From JAEUOS01 sp040382235 (GTDB lineage Bacteria; Pseudomonadota; Gammaproteobacteria; Burkholderiales; JAEUOS01), in NCBI GenBank assembly GCA_040382235.1, contig JBEIFV010000007.1, positions 1-64,000 of the forward strand: 64,000 bases of DNA. The letters run 5' to 3'. Position numbers and translations under genes: made by a program. Below are positions 1 to 9,345 of this stretch, piece by piece; position 1 is the stretch's first letter; every line of letters starts with the position of its first letter. The notes under the pieces were generated by a model that was not told the DNA's origin, searched no databases, and worked only from the letters and a program-made list of their open reading frames with translations.

Positions 1-1754
1 CCCGGCGCGACGCGCGCGTCGATCACGCATACCCTCCCGCCGCGGGCCGCGGCCAGGCCGCGCGCGATGGCCGGCCCCAGGTCCTGCGCGCGAGTGATGG
101 GACCGATCGCTTCCGCGCCCATCGAACCCGCCATCTGCGCAATGTCGATCACAGGTTCGCTCATGCGCTGGCCGATCCACTTGTTTTCCACCGGGCGGGT
201 ACGCTCCCTGGCCACCCGTTCCTGGTGCAGCTCGTCGTTGAAAAACGAATGGTTGTTGCACACCACCAGCAGCATGCCCAGGCCGTAATGCGCCGCCGTC
301 CACACCGCGGTGTTGGCCATCAGGAAATCGCCGTCGCCGATGATGCCCACCGCCACGCGCGCGCTGCCACGCAAGGCCAGCGCCGCACCGACCACATTGC
401 CCGGGCCGGCCCCCACGCCACCGCCGCCGTCCGCACCGAGGTAGTCGAGCGGATGGTGAAAGTCGCGGTAGGCGCCGTTCCAGCCCAGCGGCAGGCGCAC
501 CAGGCAGACCTCGTTCGTCGGCGCGTGCTGCGCCAGCGCGTCGGCCACGGCGCGGATGCTGACAACGTCGTCATGCGGCGCCGGCGGCAGCGCAACTTTC
601 GCAGGCCAGGTCTTGGGCCCGCGCCTGGTCACCACAGGTAGCAGCGCGGCCACTGCCGCGTCCGGCTCGCACAACATGAACACATCTGCTGGTGCAAGGC
701 TGCCCATGTCCATGCTCCAGCCGCGGTGGCTATGGCTGTCCAGCGAGGCGTTGATCACCTTGGCGCCCGGCGCGATGCCGCCGGCTTGCTTGAAGGCGCC
801 GCCCGGGTCCACCCAGTCGAGCATGAGCACCACATCGGCCTCGCTGAGCGCCGCGCAGGCGGTTTGCGACATGAAGTTGCCAGGCGGGCCCACGTGCTGC
901 GGATGCGTGGTGGGAAAAGTGGCACCGGTCTTGATATCGGTGATCACCTGCGCCTGCAGCGTTTCGGCCAGCGCCACGCGGCGCTGCCAGTCGGCTTCGT
1001 CACGCGACATGCGGCCACACAGGATCACCGGGCGCTGCCCTTGCGAAAGCAGGGTCGCGGCGCGCGCCACATCGGCCTTACGCGGTGGTGGTGCCACCGG
1101 GGCTGCGTAGCGGGCGCTATCCGGCAGCGGCACGGGCGCGGCCATTTTCTGTTCCTGCAGCGCGGCATCCAGGTTCACGTACACCGGGCCGCAAGGCGAG
1201 GTCTGCGCGATCTGTCCGGCGCGCAACAGGGCTTCCACCGCGGCCGTTACTGAGCCGGGCTGGTTGTCCCACTTGGTGTAATCGCGCACCAGTGCACCCT
1301 GGTCGGCCGCGGTATGGATCCAGTCGATCCACGGGCGGCGCCGCGCTGCGTCCCACGGGCCGGTGGCGCCCAGCATCAGCATTGGCGCGCGGTCGCACCA
1401 GGCGTTGAACACTGCCATGGTGGCATGCATCAGCCCCACGTTGGAATGCACCACCACCCCCATCATTCTGCCGCTGGCCTTTGCATAGCCGTGGGCGATG
1501 GCCACCGCCACCTCCTCGTGCAGGCACAAGAGCATTTCGGGGGCGGCGTTGCCCAGGTGGTTGACCAGACTGTCATGCAGGCCGCGAAACGACGCGCCGG
1601 GGTTGAGCGCGAGATACGGGATGTTCATCGCACGCAGCGTATCGGCGATGATGTCGCTGCCCCAGCGTTCATCACTGGGCTGCGCGGGGGTGGGCATGTC
1701 GCGGCCCATGGCATGGACCGGTGCGGCGTTGGGTGAGGTGCGGGGTTCGTTCAT
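1..1754 (-). CDS. Thiamine-diphosphate-dependent enzyme, partial (3' end outside window)
   Basis: Reading the minus strand from the ATG at 1754 gives about 584 codons without a stop, running off the left edge. The N-terminal third has the pyrimidine-binding fold features, with the conserved acidic pair in CLHEEVAV near residue 75. The C-terminal part has the diphosphate-binding signature GDGDF followed about 30 residues later by NNHSFFNDE (near residues 470-505). This is the acetolactate synthase / benzoylformate decarboxylase superfamily. The family decarboxylates or ligates 2-oxo acids, but the exact substrate cannot be told from the sequence. It is divergent from a flavoprotein gene with about 95 bp between the start codons. 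Family call is firm, subfamily is not. Confidence 0.9.
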   Translation of the reverse strand, partial: MNEPRTSPNAAPVHAMGRDMPTPAQPSDERWGSDIIADTLRAMNIPYLALNPGASFRGLHDSLVNHLGNAAPEMLLCLHEEVAVAIAHGYAKASGRMMGVVVHSNVGLMHATMAVFNAWCDRAPMLMLGATGPWDAARRRPWIDWIHTAADQGALVRDYTKWDNQPGSVTAAVEALLRAGQIAQTSPCGPVYVNLDAALQEQKMAAPVPLPDSARYAAPVAPPPRKADVARAATLLSQGQRPVILCGRMSRDEADWQRRVALAETLQAQVITDIKTGATFPTTHPQHVGPPGNFMSQTACAALSEADVVLMLDWVDPGGAFKQAGGIAPGAKVINASLDSHSHRGWSMDMGSLAPADVFMLCEPDAAVAALLPVVTRRGPKTWPAKVALPPAPHDDVVSIRAVADALAQHAPTNEVCLVRLPLGWNGAYRDFHHPLDYLGADGGGGVGAGPGNVVGAALALRGSARVAVGIIGDGDFLMANTAVWTAAHYGLGMLLVVCNNHSFFNDELHQERVARERTRPVENKWIGQRMSEPVIDIAQMAGSMGAEAIGPITRAQDLGPAIARGLAAARGGRVCVIDARVAP

Positions 1755-1849
1755 TTCAGATGGTTTCCATGATGCTTCCGGTGGCTGTTGCCGTGCCCGA
1801 ATGAGCTATCAAGCTTACACCGGCGCAATGCTCGTGGATAATCCCGTCA

Positions 1850-3298
1850 ATGAACACCAACACCGGATTGACCCTGCTTGAAGAGCAGGCGCGCCATGAT
1901 CTGGCGCGGCTCAACTTTCCCGCTGCCAACTGGGTGCCGCCGCGCACCGGCCCCGACGGCAAGCCCATGATCGACGTGCTGGTGGTGGGTGCCGGCATGT
2001 GCGGCCAGACCGCCGCCTATGGCTTGAAGCGCGACGGCGTGCACAACCTGCGCGTGATCGACCGCGAGCCCATCGGGCGCGAGGGACCGTGGGCCACCTT
2101 CGCGCGCATGCAGATCCTGCGCAGCCCGAAGCACCTGACCGGGCCCGACCTCGGGGTGGCCAGCCTTACCTATCGCGCCTGGTATGAAGCTCGGCACGGG
2201 GCCGCAGGCTGGGCCGAGCTCTACAAGGTGCCGCGGCTGGAATGGCGCGACTACCTTTTGTGGGTGCGCAAAACGGTTGGCATCGAGGTTGAAAACGGCA
2301 CTGCCCTGGTGACGCTGGAACCGCAGGGCGATGTGCTACGCGCCGAGTTGGACGGTCCACGCGGTCACGAGACCGTGTATGCGCGCAAGGTGGTACTTGC
2401 GTTGGGCCGGGAAGGCAGTGGCAGCTTGCGCTGGCCCAGGTTTCCCTCGTTCGATCCGCACGCCGGGCCGGCGTCCACCCGTGTGCTGCATGCGTCCACC
2501 GAGTTCGATTTCGCCGCCTTCAAGGGCAGGCGCATCGGCGTGCTGGGTGCCGGCGCCACCGCGTTCGACAACGCTGCCACCGCGCTTGAGGCCGGTGCGC
2601 GCGAGGTCCTCATGTTCGCGCGCCGGCCGACCTTGCCGCAGGTCAACAAGTCCAAATGGACCTCCTTCCCCGGGTTCTTTCACGGTTACGCCGCGCTGCC
2701 GGACGAAACACGCTGGAAATTCCTGACCCACGTGTACTCCGAACAGGTACCGCCGCCGTTCGAGTCGGTGCTGCGCTGTGATGGCCATGCCAACTTCGCG
2801 CTGCACCAGGGTGAGGGCTGGTCCGATGTGCGGCCTGGGGCGGATGCGGTTCACGTGAGCACACCGCTTGCCCAGTATGACTTCGACACGGTCATCGTGG
2901 CGACCGGGTTTGACGTCGACCTGATGGAGCGGCCGGAGATCGCCGCATTTACGCGGCAGGTTGAAACCTGGGCCCACCGCGTTGCTCCGGACCAGGCAGC
3001 AACGCACGCCGAAGCGGCGCGCTTTCCTTATCTTGGCGCGGGCTTCGAGTTCATCGAGCGCAGTCCGGGTGCGCTGCCCGCGGCGCGCAATGTTCACCTG
3101 TTCAACTGGGGTTCTGCCATGAGTCACGGCCAGCTGGCGGGTGACATTCCGGGCCTGACCATCGGCGTCAATCGCCTCACCCAGGGAATCGCACGCGATT
3201 TATTTGCCGCCGATGAAGGGCTGCACTTCGAGGCGCTGCGGAAGCATGCCGAAGCGGAGTTGAAGCCCACGCGCTACTACGTGCCGCCCAAGTCGTGA
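1850..3298 (+). CDS. FAD/NAD(P)-binding oxidoreductase (flavin monooxygenase-like)
   Basis: The 482-residue product has a first Rossmann motif VVGAGMCG near residue 45 (FAD binding) and a second nucleotide motif GVLGAGATAFD near residue 230 (NAD(P)H binding), followed by an IVATGFD-like segment near residue 350. This is the layout of class B flavoprotein monooxygenases and related oxidoreductases. The N-terminal 40 residues precede the first beta strand and are unusually long. It is divergent from the thiamine-diphosphate enzyme, so the two may share control. A second, broken copy of only its last 66 residues lies at about 37.1 kb. The substrate is unknown. Confidence 0.88.
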   Translation: MNTNTGLTLLEEQARHDLARLNFPAANWVPPRTGPDGKPMIDVLVVGAGMCGQTAAYGLKRDGVHNLRVIDREPIGREGPWATFARMQILRSPKHLTGPDLGVASLTYRAWYEARHGAAGWAELYKVPRLEWRDYLLWVRKTVGIEVENGTALVTLEPQGDVLRAELDGPRGHETVYARKVVLALGREGSGSLRWPRFPSFDPHAGPASTRVLHASTEFDFAAFKGRRIGVLGAGATAFDNAATALEAGAREVLMFARRPTLPQVNKSKWTSFPGFFHGYAALPDETRWKFLTHVYSEQVPPPFESVLRCDGHANFALHQGEGWSDVRPGADAVHVSTPLAQYDFDTVIVATGFDVDLMERPEIAAFTRQVETWAHRVAPDQAATHAEAARFPYLGAGFEFIERSPGALPAARNVHLFNWGSAMSHGQLAGDIPGLTIGVNRLTQGIARDLFAADEGLHFEALRKHAEAELKPTRYYVPPKS

Positions 3299-3335
3299 GC
3301 CTGGCAGCGCTGCGCTTGCAGCATTGCCTCCGGCT

Positions 3336-4322
3336 TTAATCCACCGTCGCGCCCGACTCCTTCACCACCAGCGCCCATTTGGCGCGGTCGCTCTTGACGG
3401 TGGCCTTGAACTGTTCGGGGGTTTCCCAGCGCGGCGTGTTGCCGGTGTCGATCAGGCGCTGGCGCAGCGCCGGGGTTTCCAGCGCGGCCTTGACCGCCTG
3501 GTTGATTTTCGTGACCGCCAGCGGGTTCATGTTCTTCGGGCCGAACAAGCCGAACCAGGTGTAGTTCTCGAAGCCCGGCACACCCGACTCGGCGATGGTG
3601 GGAATCTCCGCGATCGCCGACACGCGCTCTTTGGTGGTCACGCCCAGGAGGCGCACCTTGCCGGCCTTGTAGTGCGGCAGCATGGCCTGCACCTGGCTCA
3701 TGTAGCAGCACACATCGCCCTTGACCACCGACGCCACCGCGTCAGGCCCGCCCTTGTAGGGGATATGGGTGACGGTGAGTCCGGTTTTGGCCAGGAACTC
3801 GGCCATCGCCAGGTGGGTACCGGTGCCGTTGCCGGTAGAGGCGTAGTTGTACTTGCCCGGGTTGGCGCGCACCAGGTCGATCAGCTCCTTCGCGCTCTTC
3901 ACATCGATTACCGCCGGGTTGATGGTCAGCACGTTGGAGACGTTGACAATGGTTGAAATCGGCGTGAAATCCGTTTCCACATCGAACGGCAGCTTCTTGT
4001 AAAGCGCCGCGTTGACGCCATGGGTGGCGGCGGTGCCGAACAGGATGGTGTGGCCATCCGGCCTGGCGCGCGCCACGTACTCCGAGGCGACGTTGCCGGC
4101 CGCGCCGGCGCGATATTCATACACCAGGCTGGTGCCGAGGGTTTTTTGCATCGACTCCTGCAACAGGCGCCCGACGATGTCCACGCCAGAGCCGGCCGGG
4201 AAGGTCATCACCACGGTGATTGGCGTGGTGCCGGGAAAATCCTGGGCCAAGGCCTGCGTGCCGAGGCTTGCGGCACAGAGCGCTGCGGTGACGATCAGGG
4301 GCTTTAAGCAGGTGGCATTCAT
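3336..4322 (-). CDS. Bug-family periplasmic solute receptor (TctC-like) 1
   Basis: The 328-residue product starts with a Sec signal peptide ending near AQA/AQD and then has the Bug pattern: PITVVMTFPAGSGVD near residue 35, ENRAGAAGN-like YEYRAGAAGN, PDGHTILFG, and IPYKGG with a C-terminal alpha/beta lobe. Bug receptors bind mostly carboxylates in the periplasm and deliver them to a tripartite tricarboxylate permease. No TctA or TctB gene is adjacent, which is common for orphan Bug genes. The ATG at 4322 is preferred over a TTG three codons upstream because an AAGGA sits nine bases before the ATG. Function is firm at family level and the ligand is unknown. Confidence 0.92.
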   Translation of the reverse strand: MNATCLKPLIVTAALCAASLGTQALAQDFPGTTPITVVMTFPAGSGVDIVGRLLQESMQKTLGTSLVYEYRAGAAGNVASEYVARARPDGHTILFGTAATHGVNAALYKKLPFDVETDFTPISTIVNVSNVLTINPAVIDVKSAKELIDLVRANPGKYNYASTGNGTGTHLAMAEFLAKTGLTVTHIPYKGGPDAVASVVKGDVCCYMSQVQAMLPHYKAGKVRLLGVTTKERVSAIAEIPTIAESGVPGFENYTWFGLFGPKNMNPLAVTKINQAVKAALETPALRQRLIDTGNTPRWETPEQFKATVKSDRAKWALVVKESGATVD

Positions 4323-4398
4323 GGCGGGCAATCCTTTTGTCGAACTGGTGACGATACCAGCATCCTGCGCGGCGGGGAAATGCCTGGTTGCGCTGAGC

Positions 4399-5817
4399 TT
4401 ATTGCGTGCCGCTTGTGGCCAATTCCCGAGGGGAAGGATAGAGATTGCGCACCAAGGTCACGTTGCTCTTGCGTTTGCGGCCCTCCACGTAAGGCCGGAC
4501 GATGCGAAACACCTCGTGGTCGAAGGCGCCCGGGTTGCCGCAAGCTTCCACCAGCCGCCACTCATCGACTGTGAACACCGCTTCGCGGCCAGTTGCCGGA
4601 TCGTGCTCCACCAGGTCGACAGGCCCGTCGTAAGGCCACACGGGCAGTGCCAGTTGCGCGATGCCCGCGCGCACGCGTTGCCAATGGGCTGCCTCATCTT
4701 CTTGGCCGCAGCAGGCGCCCAAGCAGCGGCGCACCTGGAAGGCGAAGCACGGCGCCGCGTCCGGCTCGGTGCGGCGTCGGCGTTCCAGCCCCAGGGCTTT
4801 CATGCACAGGTGGTTCTCGGCGGCGATCATCGCCAGTGTCGCGCGGGCGCTTGCGCGGCTGCCGAAGGGTCCGTAAAGGCCATGCTGTGCGTTGGCCGCC
4901 AGCCCCGCGATCACGGGGAATTCAAGTTTGCGCGTGGCGTCGTCAAGCAGCAGCGCCACCGCTTCGGTGCGCCGGCGCAGCTTGATGTTGTGCGCCGGCA
5001 GGCGTTCGCGTATCAGCCGCGCTTCCAGCAGCAACGCCGAGAGTTCGCCGGCGGTCTCGATCCACTCGATGCGGCGCAGTTCCTCGGAGAGCCGCACGCC
5101 GCGGTCGCTGCCCCAGTCGCCGGAAAAATGGCTGCCCACCCGTTCGCGCAGCGACTTGGCCTTGCCGATGTAGAGCGGATGCTCGTTGAGCCCGTAGAAC
5201 AGGTAGACCCCGGGCGATTCGGGAATCCGCGTCAGGGTGTCCACCGGCAGGTGCTTGGGCAAGGAGGGGCGGCGCAGCAGCCGCTTAACCGCCGCCGCCA
5301 TGGTGTCGGCATCGAAGCTCGTCACCAGGTGCCGGGCCAAGGCATGTGCCAGGCGCGCATCGCCCAGCGCCCGGTGTCTGTCGCCTCCGTTGAGTCCATA
5401 ACGAGCGGAAAGCGCATCCAGCCCGGCGGATTCGAGATCAGGTTCAAGTTCCCGCGCCAGTCGCGCGGTGCACAGGGTGGGCGCGAAAAACGCCATGTTC
5501 TCGCGGGCAAACGCCTGTTTGAGAAAGCCGTAGTCGAAGCGCGCGTTGTGCGCCACCAGCAGGGCGCCTTCGAGCAGTGCCGCAAGCTGCGGCGCCACCT
5601 CGCTGAAGGCCGGCGCATCGCGCACCATCTCGTTGCTGATACCAGTCATGCGCGCGATTTCCGGCGGGATCGGCTTCTCCGGCCGCACCAGGGTGGACCA
5701 TTCGCGTGCCGGCTTGCCGGCTTCCAGGATCACCGCGCCGATCTCGGTGATACCGTCATCGCGTGGCGACAGGCCGGTGGTTTCGAGATCGAGAAAGATG
5801 GTCAGGGGGGCGAACAT
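4399..5817 (-). CDS. DnaQ-like 3'-5' exonuclease fused to GIY-YIG (UvrC/Cho-like) nuclease domain
   Basis: The 472-residue product starts with a DEDDh exonuclease domain: FLDLETTG at residues 8-15, an NARFDYGF segment near 95, and HRALGDARL near 148. A GIY-YIG endonuclease domain follows from about residue 200, with GVYLFY and LYIGKAKSLRERV, and then a region resembling the UvrC/Cho N-terminal part. This fusion is a known bacterial architecture annotated as polymerase III epsilon-like or excinuclease Cho-like, and is inferred to act in DNA repair. It runs toward the Bug receptor gene with 76 bp between them. No other replication gene is nearby. Confidence 0.9.
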   Translation of the reverse strand: MFAPLTIFLDLETTGLSPRDDGITEIGAVILEAGKPAREWSTLVRPEKPIPPEIARMTGISNEMVRDAPAFSEVAPQLAALLEGALLVAHNARFDYGFLKQAFARENMAFFAPTLCTARLARELEPDLESAGLDALSARYGLNGGDRHRALGDARLAHALARHLVTSFDADTMAAAVKRLLRRPSLPKHLPVDTLTRIPESPGVYLFYGLNEHPLYIGKAKSLRERVGSHFSGDWGSDRGVRLSEELRRIEWIETAGELSALLLEARLIRERLPAHNIKLRRRTEAVALLLDDATRKLEFPVIAGLAANAQHGLYGPFGSRASARATLAMIAAENHLCMKALGLERRRRTEPDAAPCFAFQVRRCLGACCGQEDEAAHWQRVRAGIAQLALPVWPYDGPVDLVEHDPATGREAVFTVDEWRLVEACGNPGAFDHEVFRIVRPYVEGRKRKSNVTLVRNLYPSPRELATSGTQ

Positions 5818-5887
5818 GGGGTCGGTATTGTGCGACGAAGCGTGGATTGTCGCTGTGCGGTGGCTCGTGGGGTGCGCCAGCGTCGCC

Positions 5888-6349
5888 TCAGTTTATTTCT
5901 GCGTCCGGCGCAGGGCGAGTGTTGCAAAACCGCTCGAATTCACGCGCCATCGCCTTCAATGCACCGGGCACGCGGGTGTTGCTCCGCCCCAGGATGCTGA
6001 CAAGTTGCCAGGGCGCTTGCCCGGTTCTGCGCCGGCACCCCGCAGTTGCACGTATCGTGTCCCCGGACGGCAACACGCCGAGCACCCGGAATACCACCAC
6101 CGAACCGGCGGCGCAGCAGGAGTGCCAGGTCTCGACACAATGGTTCATTTGCCGTCCCTCGTCGCGCAGCGCGTCATGTGTGGTGAGCGGGGTGAACGTG
6201 ACCTGTCCGTTTGACCAAGGCCCAAGCGGCGATTCCCATTCTCGGGGAGCAACGTCACTGCAGACTTGGTGCGGCGGTTCGAGTTCGAACGGGCGCCACT
6301 GCCCGTGCGCGCGGCGCACCAGCGAGGCCCAGGTCGAGGTCTTGCGCGG
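5888..6349 (-). pseudogene. PcfJ-like protein, 5'-truncated remnant
   Basis: On the minus strand a frame reads TSTWASLVRRAHG and then PLTTHDALRDEGRQMNHCV and SILGRSNTRVPG. This is the C-terminal signature of PcfJ-like proteins, which are found on plasmids and mobile elements. Homology begins just after an in-frame TAG at 6350-6352, so the N-terminal part is missing. An ORF could start at GTG 6319, but it would begin inside the domain. Its broken end faces the broken end of the SMC-like gene at about 6.36 kb, which suggests a deletion or insertion junction. No function is expected from the remnant. Confidence 0.7.
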
Positions 6350-6361
6350 CTATCCGCCGGC

Positions 6362-7675
6362 GAGGCCAGGGTGGTGACGGTGAACGAATCGGTCACCGCG
6401 AAGGTGGCGGATATGGCGGAAATGCGCATCGAGCCAGGCAATAGCGCTGAGACCCTGCGGCAAGACGTGAAGGAGGCGGCAAACAACCTCGCCAAGGCCT
6501 GCGCGAAAGCCGGTGTCGCCACGCCCGAGGAAGCCGAGACCGCCTGGGCCGCCTTGCAAGACGCCAAGCGGACCGTGGCTGACCGCGACCGTATCGCCAT
6601 GCAGCACCTGCGCGACCTGACGCGCGAAACCCTTGCGCAGTTGATAGCGACCACCAGCGCGACGGTGGAGGCCTACCCGGCAAATCGAAAGTCCGACCTG
6701 CCGCTGCCGTCAACGGCAGACGAAGCACGGGCTTGGCTGGTAGCTGCGGCGAAAACAGCCGCGGAAGCCAAGCGCGCATTGCGCGATGCCGAAGCGGTTC
6801 TCACGCCAGTGGCGGCGCATCACGCAGAATGCGGTCTGGACCATGCCGCCAAGGCTGCGTTGCTGCAACAGGCCAATCAGGACAAGGCGCAAGAGGCGGA
6901 GCGACTGGAGAACGAGCGCCTTGCGGCAAGCGACGAAACGCTGAACACCGCGCTCGGGGCAGCTGAGACGGCCGTCAAGAGCGCCGAGGACAGTGTCAAG
7001 GCCGCCAAAGACGCTCTTGGAAATCGCGATACCGTCTCGATCAAGGCAGTCCTCGATTCGTCGGGCCCGGCATTGAGAAGCGCCCGCGAACAATTGGATA
7101 CCCAGGAACAAAAGCTCATCGAAATACGGACCAGGCTAGAGTTGCTTGGCGACAAGGGGCTCGCAGAAGCCCTGGCCGAGGCCGAACGCAGCGCCTTTGA
7201 AGCGCGCGACTTGTGGCAACGGCTGCAGCGCCGCGCCAGCGCGGCGAAGCTCCTCTACGAAACACTGCGCGCCGAGCGTGAAGCCATGCGCAAGGCCTAT
7301 GTGGCCCCGCTGCGGGAAGGCATCGAGCGCCTCGGCCGACTGGTGTTCGGCCCGACATTGCGCGTGGAGGTGAACGACAGCCTGCAGGTGGTGAACCGGA
7401 CGGTGGACGGCATCACCGTCGCGCTGGACCAATTGAGCACCGGCGCCCGCGAACAGATGGGAATGCTGGTTCGTCTGGCCGCCGCATCCATGGTGTCGAA
7501 GGAAGGCGGTGTGCCGCTGGTTCTTGACGACGCGCTTGGTTCCACCGATGAAGGTCGGGCCCAGGCGATGGGCACGGTCCTGCGGATTGCCAGCCAGGAC
7601 CTGCAGACGATCATCCTGACCTGCTCACCCGAGCGCTATGTGCATGTCGGGGCATCGGTTTCAGTGGCCCTATAG
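6362..7675 (+). pseudogene. SMC/SbcC-like ATPase, N-terminally truncated
   Basis: The frame is open from 6266, but residues that look native begin near 6362. Two long coiled-coil stretches rich in Ala, Glu, Lys and Arg are followed by the ABC-type C-terminal half: signature LSTGAREQMGMLVRLA and Walker B VPLVLDDALGSTDEG, ending LTCSPERYVHVG. The N-terminal half with Walker A is absent, so the protein cannot bind ATP on its own. Such ATPases act on DNA ends or in defence systems. Here the gene looks like the surviving tail of a larger one cut at the junction with the PcfJ-like remnant. It could still be expressed as a coiled-coil fragment. Confidence 0.7.
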
Positions 7676-7770
7676 GCCCCTTTATGCCGTTAGGCTATTT
7701 GCGGTTGAGTTTGACCTGCTCGGCCGAATGCTATGTGCACGTCGGCGCGTCGGTTTCGGTAGCGCTGTAG
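7616..7770 (+). repeat. Tandem duplication of the last 60 bp of the SMC-like ATPase gene
   Basis: Bases 7616-7675, which encode the final residues and stop codon of the ATPase, recur with mismatches at 7711-7770. Both copies have the same length and the second also ends in TAG. The second copy would read LTCSAECYVHVGASVSVAL. It has no gene of its own, so it is most likely the end of a second, lost copy of the ATPase gene. Confidence 0.75.
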
Positions 7771-7810
7771 CGAACGACGCCTACCGCGGGAGCGGCGACT
7801 TAATCCACAC

Positions 7811-9076
7811 TCACCAGTCAGTGGAAAGTCTCAGCTGACGGCGGTTAGCATAAATCTGGGCGGTTACATCGTCTATCTTGCCGTCCGCCAAGCCTTTAAG
7901 GATCACATATGGCTGCATTACCGGATCGGAGAAGCGATAGCGCTGATTTCGAGGCTCGCCAAATCGCTGGAGTATTTTTCGGCGTGCATCCTCACAGAAT
8001 TCATTCATGTGAAACGCGAAAGTGGTCGGTTTGTAATTTTTGTTGGGAAGAATTCGGTTCAGGGGTTCTGTCACGGATGCTTGTTGAAAGGCGCCCAATT
8101 CGTCGCTTTTTGCGAGCGCACACGCGAGTAGGACTGGAGCGTAGAGGGTTTCTTCGTTCCGGGGGCTTCTGATGGCGGCAAAATAGTTGTCTGTAATGGA
8201 TTGATCCAATTCGGCAATCGCGCCTTCGAGAGCCTTGTCAATGCAGTCAGCGGTTACCGCGGTTGTTAGTTGGCTTATGGCCACGCGCGCGGAATGCATG
8301 CCCAGAAGGTGCGCGTAGTACGGCAATCCGCGTGCGAGAAAGGTAATTTTCCAGAGGGATTCTTCATCGGCTTTGATGCCGGACTTCTTGTATCTGGATT
8401 GGACGATTTCCGCCAATTCGTCCTGAGTCATGCGCGGCATTTTCACTTGAATCAATGACCTGGAAATTGATGCGTGACCTTGAAGCAATTGCGTAACGTC
8501 TTCCGCAACACCGACAATTATGATGGTGGCGTTAACGGAATAATCGGACAGCGCCTTGATGGTGTCCGCCATCAGCATCGTGACTTCCTTGGCTAAAACC
8601 CTGTCAAATTCGTCAAGAACAATGATTGGAACTTGATTGGCGGAAAAATTTGCCAGTTCCAGCTGAACATCATCGGGGGTCAATTCACCAGCGTAGTCTT
8701 CGGCGATCGTTCTTGTCGTTGTGCCACCACCATCGCGGGCGACTTCATAGTTCATACGCTTGAACACCTTTTTCCATATTGTGGAAAAGGTGTCTCTGGG
8801 ATCGGCATTTACCTTGACTGCGATGACTTCTTTGCGTGGTTTGCGCAAAACTAAACTCAGAATGTTGGTGATGGAAGTCTTGCCGACGCCGCGCTCGCCA
8901 AATATCACCGCGTGGCGCCCGCGCTGATGGACTGCATCGATCAAGGTCCGGAGTTGATCAAACCGACCAGCGAACAATTCACGTTCCTGGACAGGTGCGC
9001 CTGGTGAAAATGCTTCGGTAACTTCATTCCAAAGGACTTCCCAATCCTCCCTGCTTTTTGGGTTCGTTGCGGGCAT
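7811..9076 (-). CDS. Orc1/Cdc6-like AAA ATPase (AAA_16/AAA_22 type)
   Basis: The 421-residue product has Walker A FGERGVGKTS near residue 65 and Walker B IIVLDEFDRV near residue 165, then a sensor region and a helical lid (MPRMTQDELAEIV, LARGLPYYAHLL). About 120 C-terminal residues resemble a winged-helix segment. This is the layout of Orc1/Cdc6-like ATPases, which in bacteria mostly belong to mobile or defence-related loci. The ATG at 9076 is chosen because it precedes the conserved N-terminal domain; an upstream start at 9169 would add 31 unlikely residues. The gene is visibly AT-richer than its neighbours, with codons such as AAT, ATT and AAA common, which suggests transfer. It stands alone and its role is unknown. 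Confidence 0.8.
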   Translation of the reverse strand: MPATNPKSREDWEVLWNEVTEAFSPGAPVQERELFAGRFDQLRTLIDAVHQRGRHAVIFGERGVGKTSITNILSLVLRKPRKEVIAVKVNADPRDTFSTIWKKVFKRMNYEVARDGGGTTTRTIAEDYAGELTPDDVQLELANFSANQVPIIVLDEFDRVLAKEVTMLMADTIKALSDYSVNATIIIVGVAEDVTQLLQGHASISRSLIQVKMPRMTQDELAEIVQSRYKKSGIKADEESLWKITFLARGLPYYAHLLGMHSARVAISQLTTAVTADCIDKALEGAIAELDQSITDNYFAAIRSPRNEETLYAPVLLACALAKSDELGAFQQASVTEPLNRILPNKNYKPTTFAFHMNEFCEDARRKILQRFGEPRNQRYRFSDPVMQPYVILKGLADGKIDDVTAQIYANRRQLRLSTDW

Positions 9077-9345
9077 AAGTTGCGCACCATTATTAACAAT
9101 ATTAAGTCTATTTTGACAAAATATGCTACGCAGCGCAAGCGTAACGCTCGTAGTTTTCCCGTTGCCCAAACGTTTTACGCGTTTGCATTGGCCGTCAAGA
9201 GTGGTCCAACGGTTGTCCAGACAGGGAGGGTCTGGGGTTCTCCCGGACCTTTAGATTCTTCAAACAGCGCTCGGAAAGCGTGGAGCCCTACACGATTTCG
9301 ACGCGAGGGGCGCGCGTCTCACGTGAATCCGCACAAGGCTTTGCC

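Noticed and set aside
4012..6000. 662-codon open frame on the plus strand
   Set aside because: It covers the DnaQ/GIY-YIG gene and the Bug gene on the opposite strand, and its composition (Gln, His, Arg rich) is that of an antisense frame in high-GC DNA.
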